Shown here piece after piece: positions 45,952-55,690 of a DNA stretch of 64,000 nt. Under the pieces are notes generated by a model. The model made no database searches, had not been told where the DNA came from, and was given only the letters and a program-made list of their open reading frames with translations. Each line of letters begins with the position of its first letter. Within the stretch, counting starts at the first letter, position 1. A program made the position numbers and the translations under genes. This stretch comes from Chitinophagales bacterium (GTDB lineage Bacteria; Bacteroidota; Bacteroidia; Chitinophagales; CAIODY01), in contig CANFST010000002.1 in the NCBI GenBank assembly GCA_947449695.1, positions 62,001 to 126,000 of the forward strand, written 5' to 3'.

Positions 45952-46739
45952 TTATGTAAGTAGTTCAAAACAAGAATTAATAAAGTAATTGCGCTAACTG
46001 TTGCTGGCCAAACTTGAAAAAAAGGAGCACTGTTATTTATTCTTACTTTGTTAGGCTGAACATAAATCACATCACCACTTTGAATAAAATAAGCAGGATG
46101 ATGTAATAAATTTTTATCAGTTAAATTGATTCGGTAAGAAATTTTTGATTTATCAGTTTGACGAACAAGCAACACAGTTTCTCTGATTCCATTAATAGTT
46201 AAATCACCAGCTAAGCCTAATGCTTGCAATATATTCAAGTCAGCATAAGGTACTGTGAATGTTCCAGGGTTTCGAACTTCACCTAAAACAGTTACTCTGA
46301 AATTTACTAATCGGATGCTTACAATAGGATCTTTTAAATAGGGAGAAAGCAAATGCTGAATTGAATCTTTTACAGCGGAATAACTTAATCCAGCGACATG
46401 AATTGCTCCAATTTTGGGCATCACAATTTCTCCTTTGTCATCTACCAAATAACCTGACACTGGATTATTTTGTGTTTGACCCTGTTGCATATTTTGAGAT
46501 GCAACATTAAAATTGGGCAAGTTATAAATGCCAGATGCGTCAGTATTTACACTACTTACAAAAATATAAAGTTGATCACCTAAGTGAATAATAGATTCTT
46601 GAGTGGCAAGTTTATTTTGAATGGTAGTGTCTTGTAGTTGTTGTAAATAATATAATCGCTTGGGTCCATAACAACTGCTACTAAATAATAATGTAACTAA
46701 AATAAAAAAGTAAAATAAATTCTGTTTAAGCAATTTCAA
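45948..46739 (-). CDS. wza: Wza-like outer-membrane polysaccharide export lipoprotein
   Basis: A 263-residue lipoprotein, lipidated at Cys23 (FSSSC). The poly-export domain contains IHLGDQLYIFVSSVNTDAS and GYLVDDKGEIVMPKIG; an SLBB domain follows (VTVLGEVRNPGTFTVPYAD). A C-terminal hydrophobic helix (TVSAITLLILVLNYL) would serve as the membrane-crossing segment. It overlaps wzc by 4 nt and the phosphatase gene by 14 nt, so the three are one translational unit. Confidence 0.92.
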   Translation of the reverse strand: MKLLKQNLFYFFILVTLLFSSSCYGPKRLYYLQQLQDTTIQNKLATQESIIHLGDQLYIFVSSVNTDASGIYNLPNFNVASQNMQQGQTQNNPVSGYLVDDKGEIVMPKIGAIHVAGLSYSAVKDSIQHLLSPYLKDPIVSIRLVNFRVTVLGEVRNPGTFTVPYADLNILQALGLAGDLTINGIRETVLLVRQTDKSKISYRINLTDKNLLHHPAYFIQSGDVIYVQPNKVRINNSAPFFQVWPATVSAITLLILVLNYLHK

Positions 46740-47418
46740 ATTGATTGTTTTTTAGTGAATAGGTTTCTATTAAATCTTGTATGCCTGTTTTACCAAAATA
46801 TTTTAGCAGAGCATTCAAGTGTCGTTCGTGATGAATATCTGTACCGATATAATCTATCATGCCTGCTTTCAAAAGCTGATTAGCAGTATCTTTCACTTGC
46901 TTCCCATAATATTCGGTAAGGCTTAAAGCATTCATTTGAAATGCAAAGCCAATATCTTTTAATCTTTCATATTGCACTAAATTTCCTTGCCAATAATTAT
47001 ATCGCTCAGGATGAGCTAATACCAGAGTGTAATCTTGCAATTGAACAGGAAAAGTTAATTCTGTGATCTTTTCAGGCTCTTGAGAATAGGAGTATTCTAC
47101 TAATAAACCTTTATTGGGAAAACTGAGTAGTTGAATATCGTTATTTATTTTATTCAAAACACTTTCGTCTAAAAAATATTCTGCTGCTAAACCAATTGAT
47201 AAATTGATTCGATGTTTTTCGATTTCCTTTTTAAGAGAATCAAATGAATCTTTTAATTTCTCTTCTGAATTAGGATAAGTATCGCTAATAATATGTGAAG
47301 TAGCATAAACTCCTTTAAAACCTAATTCCACTAAGCCTTGGCAAAGCATAATAGATGTTTCCATGTCAGGAGCACCATCATCTACTTCAGGTAAAATATG
47401 TGAGTGAATATCGAACAT
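46726..47418 (-). CDS. PHP-type protein tyrosine phosphatase (CpsB/YwqE)
   Basis: A 230-residue metal-dependent phosphatase of the PHP fold. Metal ligands are in DIHSHILPEVDDGAPDMETS, YATSHI, LAHPERYNYW and IGTDIHH, the full CpsB/YwqE set. It dephosphorylates the Tyr cluster of Wzc-type kinases. It is the first gene of the phosphatase-wza-wzc unit, with a TAACTTTG element 17 nt upstream. Confidence 0.93.
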   Translation of the reverse strand: MFDIHSHILPEVDDGAPDMETSIMLCQGLVELGFKGVYATSHIISDTYPNSEEKLKDSFDSLKKEIEKHRINLSIGLAAEYFLDESVLNKINNDIQLLSFPNKGLLVEYSYSQEPEKITELTFPVQLQDYTLVLAHPERYNYWQGNLVQYERLKDIGFAFQMNALSLTEYYGKQVKDTANQLLKAGMIDYIGTDIHHERHLNALLKYFGKTGIQDLIETYSLKNNQFEIA

Positions 47419-47434
47419 AATAGTTAAGGGATTG

Positions 47435-47442
47435 CAAAGTTA
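47435..47442 (-). promoter_or_regulatory. Candidate -7 promoter element for the phosphatase-wza-wzc operon
   Basis: Minus-strand TAACTTTG matches TAnnTTTG, 17 nt before the ATG at 47418. Confidence 0.5.
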
Positions 47443-47501
47443 TTTTTACAATATTGCTTTATTGTTAATTGAATGTTTCTTTATAGAAAAGCATAAAAAG
47501 A

Positions 47502-47527
47502 AAAAGGCGGAAAAAATTCCGCCTTTT
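47502..47527 (-). terminator. Intrinsic terminator of the T9SS cargo gene
   Basis: AAAAGGCGGAA (47502-47512) pairs with TTCCGCCTTTT (47517-47527) with a 4-nt loop; minus-strand sequence after the hairpin is TTTCTTTTTATGC. It follows the stop at 47557 by 30 nt. Confidence 0.9.
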
Positions 47528-47556
47528 ATCTTATCAAAAATCAAACCTGAAGAAGT

Positions 47557-50301
47557 TTATTTTACTAATTGCAATGCTTCAGTAGTATTGTTAGTTAAGT
47601 CAGTAACTTTAACTGTATAAACACCAGCGTTGAATTTTTCGCAATCAACAACAATTGAATTAGAACCTTCCATAACTGAATTTTTAGATTCAGATACTTT
47701 TCTGCCTAATACATCATAAACCGAAATCATGATTTCTTTGCTTGATTCAGCAGTATATCTTACTGTGAATTGAGTAGAAGCAGGATTAGGGAATAATGTA
47801 GTAACTGTAGAAGTTGTTTCTTCAGTTGAATTGTTATTAGTGTTTCTCATTCTGCAACCTGTATTTACAGTGATTGCCAATGAAGCGAAAGTAGTTGAAG
47901 TAGCACAGCTGTTTACTGCATAACATTTAATAGCAGAACCACTAACAAATGTTCCTTTAGAATAACGGATAGTAGCTGTGTCCGTACCTTGACCATCTAA
48001 CAATGATGCACCTTGTGGAGTAACCCATGAATATGCTGTTGCACCATCAACATGAGCCATTTTGTAACCCATAGTTGCAAAACCATCATTTGAATTATGT
48101 GTAACACCGCAGAATGAAGTAGGACCTGAAATTACGTTAGCAGTAGCTACTACTGGTTTAACAAAAGGTTTAATTGTTTTTGCAGCACTTGATTGGCAAT
48201 TACCTTGGGTAGCAACTGAAATGTTACCAGTTGTAAAGCTATGAGAGAAGAATATACTTGCAGTTGTTGTACCTTGACCATTAAAAATAGTAGCACCAGC
48301 TGGAGCAGTCCAAGTATAATTTGGATAACCAGCAACTGGAGTTACAGTATAAGTAGCTAAATTAATAGAATCACCTAATTTAGCACAAACCATTAAAGGA
48401 CCGGTAACTGAAGATGGCATTGAAGGCTTAGCAACAATTTTTAAAACTCTTGCAGAGCTAGCGTTACAATTGTTACTAGCTCTAACACTGATTAAACCTG
48501 TTAAATAAGGGCTGCTGAAAGAAATATAAGCAGTATCACCTTTAGCACCTGAAGTTGATACCAAAGTTGCATTTACAGGAACACTCCAAGAATAAGAAAC
48601 AGCATTAGCAGCTGCAGCAGCATAATATTTGTAAGTAGTACCATAACAAATATCAACTACTTGACCATAAATTTTAGCAGGTGTAGCAGCTAATGGATCA
48701 ACGTAAACTGTAATAGCTTTACGTGGGCTTTCAATACCTAAAGAGTTAATTTGTGATACATAATAAGTTTTAGTAGCAGTATTAGATACAGTTGGAGGTA
48801 CTGTAGTAAATACAGTTGTTGTAGCTGTAGTGTACCATTTTAAAGTACAACCACTTAAAGCAGTTGCTGTTAATGTCGGAGCAGTTGCTAATTTGCAAAT
48901 ATGAATAGTATCAACTGCAACTGGAGCAAACATAACTAAACCGTTAAATGTTGCATCAGTGAAATTAGCACCACTTAAAGCCAATGAACCTGCAGCAGGA
49001 CGATAGTCAGCAGTAGAATAATTTGTTGGGAATGGATTTGTTAACAATCCAGCTTCAGCAGTTGAATCATTATGCGCATCGTGGAAATATTTTCTTACAT
49101 TGAAAGTGCTTCCGCTATTTCTTTCATACCAAGTGCCGGTAATACCAGCTAAAATGTTGTAAGCAAATCTTAAATATGGAGAAGTTGAAGTTAAACCGTT
49201 AGTTGCATTTGTTTCGCACAATGAACCATCAATATGCAAACCATTCAAATAGCTTAAAGCAACACAGTTGTAAACTCTTAATTCAGAGTTACGACGGATA
49301 CGAGCAACTCTTTTGAAACCAACAGCAATAGTAGAAGAAGGATTGCCACGTTTTGGTCCGATTAAAGTAATGTTAGAGAAAATAGCAGTAGTTTTTGGAG
49401 TAGCTGCGTCACCATTAGGATCGTTATCTGATTCAAAACCTTCTGAAGTAGAGATAGCAGGATTGTCAGCAATTTGTGGGTCACGAACTGACAAGCAGAA
49501 CTGAACATGACCAGAGAAACCATTATCAGTATCCCAATCATCATCTAAACTTCTGTATGCTACTAAATAACGACAGTTAACTGAACCACCAAACCATTCA
49601 AAAGCATCATCATTAGAGAATGATACTTGAATATGGTCAATAGTAGTACCACGACCAACACCACCAAAAGTTAAACCATTGATTTCTTTGTTAGGTTGGT
49701 AAACATAACCACCAAACTCAATACGGCAAAATTGCATTGTACCAGAGTTGTCGTTATCATCTTGACCACCATATAAAGTGTAAGGATTTGGAGCAATACC
49801 TTCAATGTGGTTAGTATCACCAGGATTGTTAGTGTGTGCTTTCCCCATCAAAATTACACCACCCCAGTCACCGATATTACGTTGACCTTTAGGTTGGTTT
49901 GATGTAAATACGATTGGGTTAGTAGCAGTACCAACTGCATTGATTTTACCACCTTGAGAGATAAACAAACCAGCACCAACTGTGTTTTTATCACCCAAGA
50001 TTTTTGTACCGGCTTGAATAGTAAGCGTAGCGCCGCTTGTAACATAAATCTGACCTTGTAAAAGGTAAGTGTGGTTTGAAGTCCAAGTTGTGTTGGAAGT
50101 AACGTTTGATGTAATGACTACATCTGCTGAAGGGTAAGTGGCATTTTGTGGATCCCAGTTAGTCCAACCTGCAGTCCACATTGCTGCTGGTGCAGGGGCG
50201 AATGCACCACGATAAGTTGTTGGCACAAAGAAACTTTGTGCGAAGGCAAAATTGCAAACTAATGCAATCATAGCCGTGAGAATCAGTTTGTTGATTTTCA
50301 T
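47557..50301 (-). CDS. Large T9SS type A cargo with beta-helix-like N-terminal domain
   Basis: A 914-residue secreted protein. I chose ATG 50301 (MKINKLILTAM) because it gives a clean signal peptide ending in FAFAQ; an upstream in-frame ATG at 50352 adds 17 basic residues. The N-terminal ~450 residues contain LTIQAGTKILGDK, GGKINAVGTATNPIVFTSN and WGGVILMGKA, a right-handed beta-helix-like surface domain seen in many Bacteroidota cargo proteins. Three Ig/PKD-like repeats follow with TWTAPAGATIFNGQGTTTA-type cores, and the end (LFPNPASTQFTVRY ... VYDVLGRKVSES ... AGVYTVKV) is a type A sorting domain. Strong termination and an Ala/Thr-rich composition suggest high expression. Function unknown. 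Confidence 0.9.
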   Translation of the reverse strand: MKINKLILTAMIALVCNFAFAQSFFVPTTYRGAFAPAPAAMWTAGWTNWDPQNATYPSADVVITSNVTSNTTWTSNHTYLLQGQIYVTSGATLTIQAGTKILGDKNTVGAGLFISQGGKINAVGTATNPIVFTSNQPKGQRNIGDWGGVILMGKAHTNNPGDTNHIEGIAPNPYTLYGGQDDNDNSGTMQFCRIEFGGYVYQPNKEINGLTFGGVGRGTTIDHIQVSFSNDDAFEWFGGSVNCRYLVAYRSLDDDWDTDNGFSGHVQFCLSVRDPQIADNPAISTSEGFESDNDPNGDAATPKTTAIFSNITLIGPKRGNPSSTIAVGFKRVARIRRNSELRVYNCVALSYLNGLHIDGSLCETNATNGLTSTSPYLRFAYNILAGITGTWYERNSGSTFNVRKYFHDAHNDSTAEAGLLTNPFPTNYSTADYRPAAGSLALSGANFTDATFNGLVMFAPVAVDTIHICKLATAPTLTATALSGCTLKWYTTATTTVFTTVPPTVSNTATKTYYVSQINSLGIESPRKAITVYVDPLAATPAKIYGQVVDICYGTTYKYYAAAAANAVSYSWSVPVNATLVSTSGAKGDTAYISFSSPYLTGLISVRASNNCNASSARVLKIVAKPSMPSSVTGPLMVCAKLGDSINLATYTVTPVAGYPNYTWTAPAGATIFNGQGTTTASIFFSHSFTTGNISVATQGNCQSSAAKTIKPFVKPVVATANVISGPTSFCGVTHNSNDGFATMGYKMAHVDGATAYSWVTPQGASLLDGQGTDTATIRYSKGTFVSGSAIKCYAVNSCATSTTFASLAITVNTGCRMRNTNNNSTEETTSTVTTLFPNPASTQFTVRYTAESSKEIMISVYDVLGRKVSESKNSVMEGSNSIVVDCEKFNAGVYTVKVTDLTNNTTEALQLVK

Positions 50302-50357
50302 TTTGTAAAATTTTGTTTTTTGTTTTGGTTTATATTTTTTGTGAAAATTCACGAAGG

Positions 50358-50365
50358 CAAAAATA
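50358..50365 (-). promoter_or_regulatory. Candidate -7 promoter element of the large T9SS cargo gene
   Basis: Minus-strand TATTTTTG, 56 nt before the chosen ATG and 5 nt before the alternative ATG at 50352, which favours the shorter protein. Confidence 0.45.
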
Positions 50366-50421
50366 TTTGAGGGTTTTATCTTCAGCGTATAATCAGGGTT
50401 ATATTGATTTTAAATGAAGCG

Positions 50422-50453
50422 TAACTTAATGTTAAGTATTTAATCTTAAGTTA
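50422..50453. repeat. AT-rich inverted repeat between two T9SS cargo genes
   Basis: TAACTTAA (50422-50429) pairs with TTAAGTTA (50446-50453) around 16 nt. It lies 13 nt after the stop of the 50467 gene on the minus strand and may weakly terminate it. Confidence 0.35.
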
Positions 50454-50466
50454 AGCCAAAAGAAAA

Positions 50467-51420
50467 TCAATCAACTTTTATAAGCTTTTTTGAGAAAGAA
50501 AAATCCTTTGAAGAAAAATTAAGTAAGTAAACGCCTGAACTCAAGCTAACACTATTGAAATCAATTATTGTTGATTTATCTAATAAGTTGTACTCAATCT
50601 TTCTTGTCAAAATCAACTTACCACTTAAATCGTAAAGGGATAAAATTATATTTCCATCATTTGAATTAGTTAATCCTTCAACAAATACTTTATCAATGAA
50701 TGGGTTTGGAAATATGTTAATAGCAGGCGTTGAAGGCATAGTATAAATTCCATTTGCATGATGAGAAGTGTCTGCAGTTGAATCTGGTTTAGCCAAATCA
50801 AGCACCAATGAATCAGTATTCCAAAAATCACCACCAATATGTGTATCACCATTGCTTGCATTAATCACACCCCAAAAAGATATTTTACCAATATAAGTTG
50901 ATGGAGCAGTCCAATTAAAAGTTTCTGAATAAATTGTCCCATAATGACCAGTTCCACTAGTTGCGGCAATTCTATCATTTTGTTCCATGATATTTACATC
51001 AAATACACCAGGCCAATTTGGTGTGAATTGAGTATTTACTGGCAAATTGGTTGTATCCCAATTCCCTGCATTTGTTGCTATACTAGCTGAAGTATCGCCT
51101 TTTATACAAGTTAATTGAAAACCAAAAACAGGAAGTTTTTTAAAACTATTATTTGTTCCAACAATTTTTACTTGATAAGTATGCCCAGGTATATAACCTT
51201 TAACTGGTATTCCAGCAGAATCCATTTCAATTTTTACTCCAATTGAATCTAAGGCATTGGTGGAATGACAGCCTAAACTGCCGTTGCTACAGCCCTTTGG
51301 ATTTAGCTTTTCAGCACCTGTACAATCAACTAATCCTAGAAATGCTGCACCATTATGATAGCTACTCAATGTTATTGAAATCGCAACAGTAACAAAAACG
51401 AACAAAATATTTCTTTTCAT
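50467..51420 (-). CDS. T9SS type A cargo with choice-of-anchor V (Reeler-like) domain
   Basis: A 317-residue secreted protein. The N-terminal signal is followed by a short segment with CSNGSLGCHSTNA and a beta-sandwich (YIPGHTYQVKIVG, GFQLTCIKGD, FNWTAP, ISFWGVINASNGD), which fits the choice-of-anchor V group of Bacteroidota surface proteins. The end (INIFPNPFIDKVFVEGL ... SLYDLSGKLIL ... SSGVYLLNFS) is a type A sorting domain. It is separated by only 3 nt from the TonB-receptor gene upstream, so the two are co-expressed and may work on the same ligand. Confidence 0.87.
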   Translation of the reverse strand: MKRNILFVFVTVAISITLSSYHNGAAFLGLVDCTGAEKLNPKGCSNGSLGCHSTNALDSIGVKIEMDSAGIPVKGYIPGHTYQVKIVGTNNSFKKLPVFGFQLTCIKGDTSASIATNAGNWDTTNLPVNTQFTPNWPGVFDVNIMEQNDRIAATSGTGHYGTIYSETFNWTAPSTYIGKISFWGVINASNGDTHIGGDFWNTDSLVLDLAKPDSTADTSHHANGIYTMPSTPAINIFPNPFIDKVFVEGLTNSNDGNIILSLYDLSGKLILTRKIEYNLLDKSTIIDFNSVSLSSGVYLLNFSSKDFSFSKKLIKVD

Positions 51421-51423
51421 TTA

Positions 51424-54393
51424 TTAAAATTTATAGGATGCTGTTAGGGAGAAAATTCTGCCATACTTAATTGTCCAAACGGTGTTGTCAAAGGTTGGCT
51501 CATAACTATTCTTGTTTTGAGAATCACCATAAATCAAATTATTGAAAAACTTCTCAACTCCACTTTTATTGCGTTCAAGCGCATTGTACTTATTCTCGTA
51601 AAAAATCTGATTTTGAGCAAAAACATTTTGGATATTTAATTTCAGCTCTAATCTTTTTTTCAAAAACAATTTGGCAAATTGAATATCGAATAAAGACCTT
51701 GAACTTTCCCATAAGGCTAAGAAACCACTTCCACCTACATAATAAATTCTTGGCCCAACTCTGTTAAAGCTAAAAGTAACAGTAGCACCTTTCTTTTCAT
51801 TGTTATACATTAAACCTGCATTGAAAACATAAGGTGATTGCCCTTGCAAAGGTCTGCCAGATTCTTCCAAAGATGTTTGCCCTAAAGTATTTACTTGCGA
51901 ACGAATGATGGAAAGGTTTGAAAATGCAGTTAGGTTATTTAAAAATTTTGATGAATCCTTTTTCAATAAAGAAGCTAACAAAGTTCTGAATTCAAATTCA
52001 ACACCATAATTTTTTGCGCTGGGTACGTTAGCATAACGCATTTCATGATCATTCCAAAGTATCTGCTCTATTGGATTAGTGAAATTTTTATAAAAAAATG
52101 AAGCAGATAATAATTGAGCTCTGCCTGGATAAAATTCATAACGGGCATCATAATTATTGATTACTGCTCTTTGTAAATTTGGCGTTCCTGAAATTGATAA
52201 TTCTGTAACAAAGTCATAAAATTCGAAAGGCGCTAACTCCCTAAACTCCGGTCTGTTTAATGTTTTATAATAAGAAAAACGTAGATTTTGTTTTTTACTT
52301 AATGATAGTATTAAGTTACCCGATGGCAAAACATCAACAATGGTTGAATCAAGATTGATATCATCTTTAGCATATTGAGATTGATGTGAAAATAACCTTT
52401 GTCTGTAACTTTCAACTCTTGCCCCCCAAACTAATCTTGCAAATTTATATTTATTATCCAGCATAATAAATGCAGCATTGTTGTTAGCAGATGCGGTATA
52501 AGCATCATTATATCTTGATCCACTTGATAACTTAAATCCACTTACACCCAAAACACCACTACCATTAATATGTGGCTTTATGATGCCCATATTTTGAGGT
52601 GAAAAAATTTGGTCTTGAGGCAAATAAAGAAGGTTATCATTGAATTTTAGAGTAACAGAACCTGGAGGAGCGTATTGTGTATAACCAATTCTTTTAGCCT
52701 CAAAATCTCTATCTCTATATTGAATCAATCCACCTATTTTTATTTCATTTTGTAATCCGAAATCAAAATTAAGTTGTCTCGAAAAAGTCAATTTAAAGCT
52801 TTTTAATTTTTCGGCTGTGTGCGCCCAAAACATTCCGCCACCATAATCTGAACCAACATTTGTGGATGAAATATTTGCTTTCCAAAGTGTATCTGTATAA
52901 TCAGATGAGTTAGTGTCATGATTCTTACTTCTTGTGTAAACACTAAGGCGTTCGTTTGGTATATCACGAGTGATTTGACTGAAAGAGCCTATCCAGTTAA
53001 TTTTGATTCTTGTTGGTTTCCAATAATGATCCCCATTCAATTGCCCCGAATATATTTTGCTGCTAGAAAAAAATCTATCATTTTTATTTTCAATAATCGG
53101 GTTGGTTGAAGCTGCATCAACATCTCCTGTTCTGTTGATTACTTTATTATCAGAATTGGTGCTAAAAAGATTTTTAAAACTTATAGAATTATTTTTATTG
53201 ATTTTATAAGAAAGGTTTGCCATTGCTCCTGTTAAAATCTTTGTTGAATAAGTTCTGTCTAAGTAGTTATGTTGAATTTGAGAAGTATCATTTTGTGTAA
53301 CAAAGGTGTTGATCTTCTTTTCGCTATACTCATTGCTTTTATTGTATGAAACCGCCACAACTAAAGCCAAAGGATGGTTCTTGGTGATTTCTTTAGTTAA
53401 GCCCATTGAATATTGAAGCGATAAATTGGGCGAAAATTTTTGCTGTTCAATTGACCAATCGGTTGTTAATTTTTTAGCCAAGTTTCCTTGCACAGAAGAT
53501 AAGGTTGGAAATGCAGAAGTATTAGGATTTGGTACCCCGTATGGAAAATCTCTTGAGCCATTATCATAACCAAGCCAATCTGTACTGCTGCCATTATAAG
53601 TAAGTTGTGTTTTACCAGTAGTGATGGTATTATATCCTCCACTTAAAGAGAAAGAGTAGAAATTTTTTTCAGGAATATCTTTAGTTGTAATTTGAATAAT
53701 ACCTCCGGCAAATTCACCTGGCATGTCAGGTGTGGCTGTTTTAATGATAACTAAATTATCCAACATGGCTGAAGGGAAAATATCAAATGAAAATGCTTTC
53801 CTATCTGATTCAGAACTTGGCAGTGGCGCACCATTTAAGTAGGCGGCATTGTATCTATCATTCAATCCTCTAACCACCACAAATTTATTATCTTGAATAC
53901 TTGCTCCACTTACTCGTTTCAAAACATCACTTGTATTTTTATCAGGTGTTCTTCTGATCAATTCTGATGATACGCCATCTGAAACACTTGCACTATTTTT
54001 TTGAGCCATTAACAGACCAGCATTTGTTTCCCTTTTTGCAGAAGAGGTGATTTTAATAGTTTTTATACTATTAGTATTTTTGTCTAAAACAATTACAAGA
54101 TTTGTAACTTCGTTTTTCTTTACAATCACATCAGTAATTGTTTTTGATTGATAGGAAAGTGAACTACATTCTAAAGTATAATTTCCTTCTTCTAAGCCAC
54201 TAATTGAAAACAAACCATTATAATCTGAAACACCTCCCAATGTTGTGCCTTTAACTTGAATTATGGCACCAATTAAAGGTTCAGCATTTTTACCATCTAA
54301 AATTTTACCACTAATAACTGATTTATTTTGTCCAAATGTTGAACAATAAACAAGAAGCAGCAAAGGGATAAATAAAAGTAGCTTTATACGCAT
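51424..54393 (-). CDS. TonB-dependent receptor with carboxypeptidase-like regulatory domain
   Basis: A 989-residue outer-membrane receptor. The signal peptide ends at about residue 22 (STFGQ). A carboxypeptidase-regulatory-like domain follows (ISGKILDGKNAEPLIGAIIQ and VKGTTLGGVSDYNGLFSI), then a plug (RRTPDKNTSDVLKRVSGASI, VVRGLNDRYNAAYLNGAPLP) and a long barrel ending in the aromatic TASYKF. I chose ATG 54393 over 54423 because a candidate -7 element (54408-54415) lies between them. There is no SusD partner; the downstream partner is the choice-of-anchor V cargo. The ligand is unknown. Confidence 0.93.
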   Translation of the reverse strand: MRIKLLLFIPLLLLVYCSTFGQNKSVISGKILDGKNAEPLIGAIIQVKGTTLGGVSDYNGLFSISGLEEGNYTLECSSLSYQSKTITDVIVKKNEVTNLVIVLDKNTNSIKTIKITSSAKRETNAGLLMAQKNSASVSDGVSSELIRRTPDKNTSDVLKRVSGASIQDNKFVVVRGLNDRYNAAYLNGAPLPSSESDRKAFSFDIFPSAMLDNLVIIKTATPDMPGEFAGGIIQITTKDIPEKNFYSFSLSGGYNTITTGKTQLTYNGSSTDWLGYDNGSRDFPYGVPNPNTSAFPTLSSVQGNLAKKLTTDWSIEQQKFSPNLSLQYSMGLTKEITKNHPLALVVAVSYNKSNEYSEKKINTFVTQNDTSQIQHNYLDRTYSTKILTGAMANLSYKINKNNSISFKNLFSTNSDNKVINRTGDVDAASTNPIIENKNDRFFSSSKIYSGQLNGDHYWKPTRIKINWIGSFSQITRDIPNERLSVYTRSKNHDTNSSDYTDTLWKANISSTNVGSDYGGGMFWAHTAEKLKSFKLTFSRQLNFDFGLQNEIKIGGLIQYRDRDFEAKRIGYTQYAPPGSVTLKFNDNLLYLPQDQIFSPQNMGIIKPHINGSGVLGVSGFKLSSGSRYNDAYTASANNNAAFIMLDNKYKFARLVWGARVESYRQRLFSHQSQYAKDDINLDSTIVDVLPSGNLILSLSKKQNLRFSYYKTLNRPEFRELAPFEFYDFVTELSISGTPNLQRAVINNYDARYEFYPGRAQLLSASFFYKNFTNPIEQILWNDHEMRYANVPSAKNYGVEFEFRTLLASLLKKDSSKFLNNLTAFSNLSIIRSQVNTLGQTSLEESGRPLQGQSPYVFNAGLMYNNEKKGATVTFSFNRVGPRIYYVGGSGFLALWESSRSLFDIQFAKLFLKKRLELKLNIQNVFAQNQIFYENKYNALERNKSGVEKFFNNLIYGDSQNKNSYEPTFDNTVWTIKYGRIFSLTASYKF

Positions 54394-54407
54394 TTTTAGA
54401 TTTTTTG

Positions 54408-54415
54408 CAAAACTA
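54408..54415 (-). promoter_or_regulatory. Candidate -7 promoter element for the TonB receptor
   Basis: Minus-strand TAGTTTTG matches TAnnTTTG, 15 nt before ATG 54393. It would be inside the coding region if translation began at 54423. Confidence 0.5.
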
Positions 54416-54638
54416 CATTTCACTAATTGAGCTGATTTTAATTTAGCATTAACAAAAAATGAAGTAAACTATAAGTTCAAATTAATAGCCCTTGCAAAAT
54501 GAATGAATAAAGTAGTTGTTTTGACCAATCTTTTTCATAGCTATCATTCTAAGATTTAAAACAAAAGAGTTGAAATTTGCATTGTGCATAGGTAGCAGAA
54601 ATCTGAAAAAATATTAGTGTGAACGATGACAGACTATA

Positions 54639-55646
54639 TTATGCAACGCCTGACAGATTGCTATACAGTGAAATTAATTTTGTTCGGATTTCATTTTTGT
54701 CAAACTGTTTGACTAAAACTTCTGACATGAATTTTCCATTGGCATAAAAAGCTTTATTGTGCATCATTCGTTGAATCATCGAGAAAAACTCTACATTATT
54801 TTTTGCTTTTAAGTAAGGGTTCTCATACAGCATTTCATACTCTTTCAAATCTCGGAAAATGACTGGAAGACCAGCAGCAGCAGCTTCTAATGGTGCAAGC
54901 GGACAGTTTTCTTGATAGGATGGAAAAATAAATAAATCAGCGGCGGCATAAACATCGGGCATTTGCATCAAATCTAATAAACCTGTAAAATGCAAATTTG
55001 ATGGAGAGTTTGATATTCTATCGTTTAGTCTTTTCACACCTTCGGTAAATGCGCCAAATGGTCTGCCACCAGCCCAAACAAACTTAGCTTCAGGGATACT
55101 TTCAGCCATATCAATAAAATCATCAACGCCTTTTCTTTCTTGCAATTGCCCAACACCCAACACCATAAAATCATCATCTTTCAGATTCAAAAATTTTCTA
55201 CCTCGTTTTCTTTTTTCATTAGTTCTTCGCCAACGTTCTAACGGAACCGGATTGCTAATGCTTGCTATTTTAGATTTCACACCTAATTGCTTGATGGATT
55301 GTTCAACCATTGGTGAAATTGCAATACATACATCAGCATAAGAATAAACCTGCTTAAAATACCATTTCGCTAATGGCATCAACATTTTCCACATAGGCAC
55401 TGAGCCCTTTAATGAATCAGGAATGACATGCACTGTATGAATGCGTTTGCCCCTGTAATTTCTCCCTTTCCAAAAATAGTATGGCCCGTAAGTATGACTA
55501 TGAAATACATCGCCTTTGCCTTCATCATTCACTACAACATCAACATCTTTTTTTTCTCTCAATAACTCCAGCAAATCAACATGAGCAGTATGAACACCTT
55601 GACCTTTTGTTACAAATTCAGTTTCAGAAACTATATGTACTTTCAT
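54639..55646 (-). CDS. Family 4 glycosyltransferase
   Basis: A 335-residue GT-B enzyme. The acceptor domain starts KVHIVSETEFVTKGQGVHTA with DVFHSHTYGPYYF; CIAISPMVEQSIKQLGV precedes the C-terminal domain (FMVLGVGQLQERKGVDDFID), and FIFPSYQENCPLAPLEAAAA holds the EX7E motif. The type often makes glycolipids or adds mannose/glucose to lipid acceptors. It is transcribed alone; the second copy of the 24-bp direct repeat lies 45 nt before its start. Confidence 0.9.
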   Translation of the reverse strand: MKVHIVSETEFVTKGQGVHTAHVDLLELLREKKDVDVVVNDEGKGDVFHSHTYGPYYFWKGRNYRGKRIHTVHVIPDSLKGSVPMWKMLMPLAKWYFKQVYSYADVCIAISPMVEQSIKQLGVKSKIASISNPVPLERWRRTNEKRKRGRKFLNLKDDDFMVLGVGQLQERKGVDDFIDMAESIPEAKFVWAGGRPFGAFTEGVKRLNDRISNSPSNLHFTGLLDLMQMPDVYAAADLFIFPSYQENCPLAPLEAAAAGLPVIFRDLKEYEMLYENPYLKAKNNVEFFSMIQRMMHNKAFYANGKFMSEVLVKQFDKNEIRTKLISLYSNLSGVA

Positions 55647-55690
55647 TCGGACAGATTATTGTTGTGCAAAAATCTGTTTGTAGTGTTACT

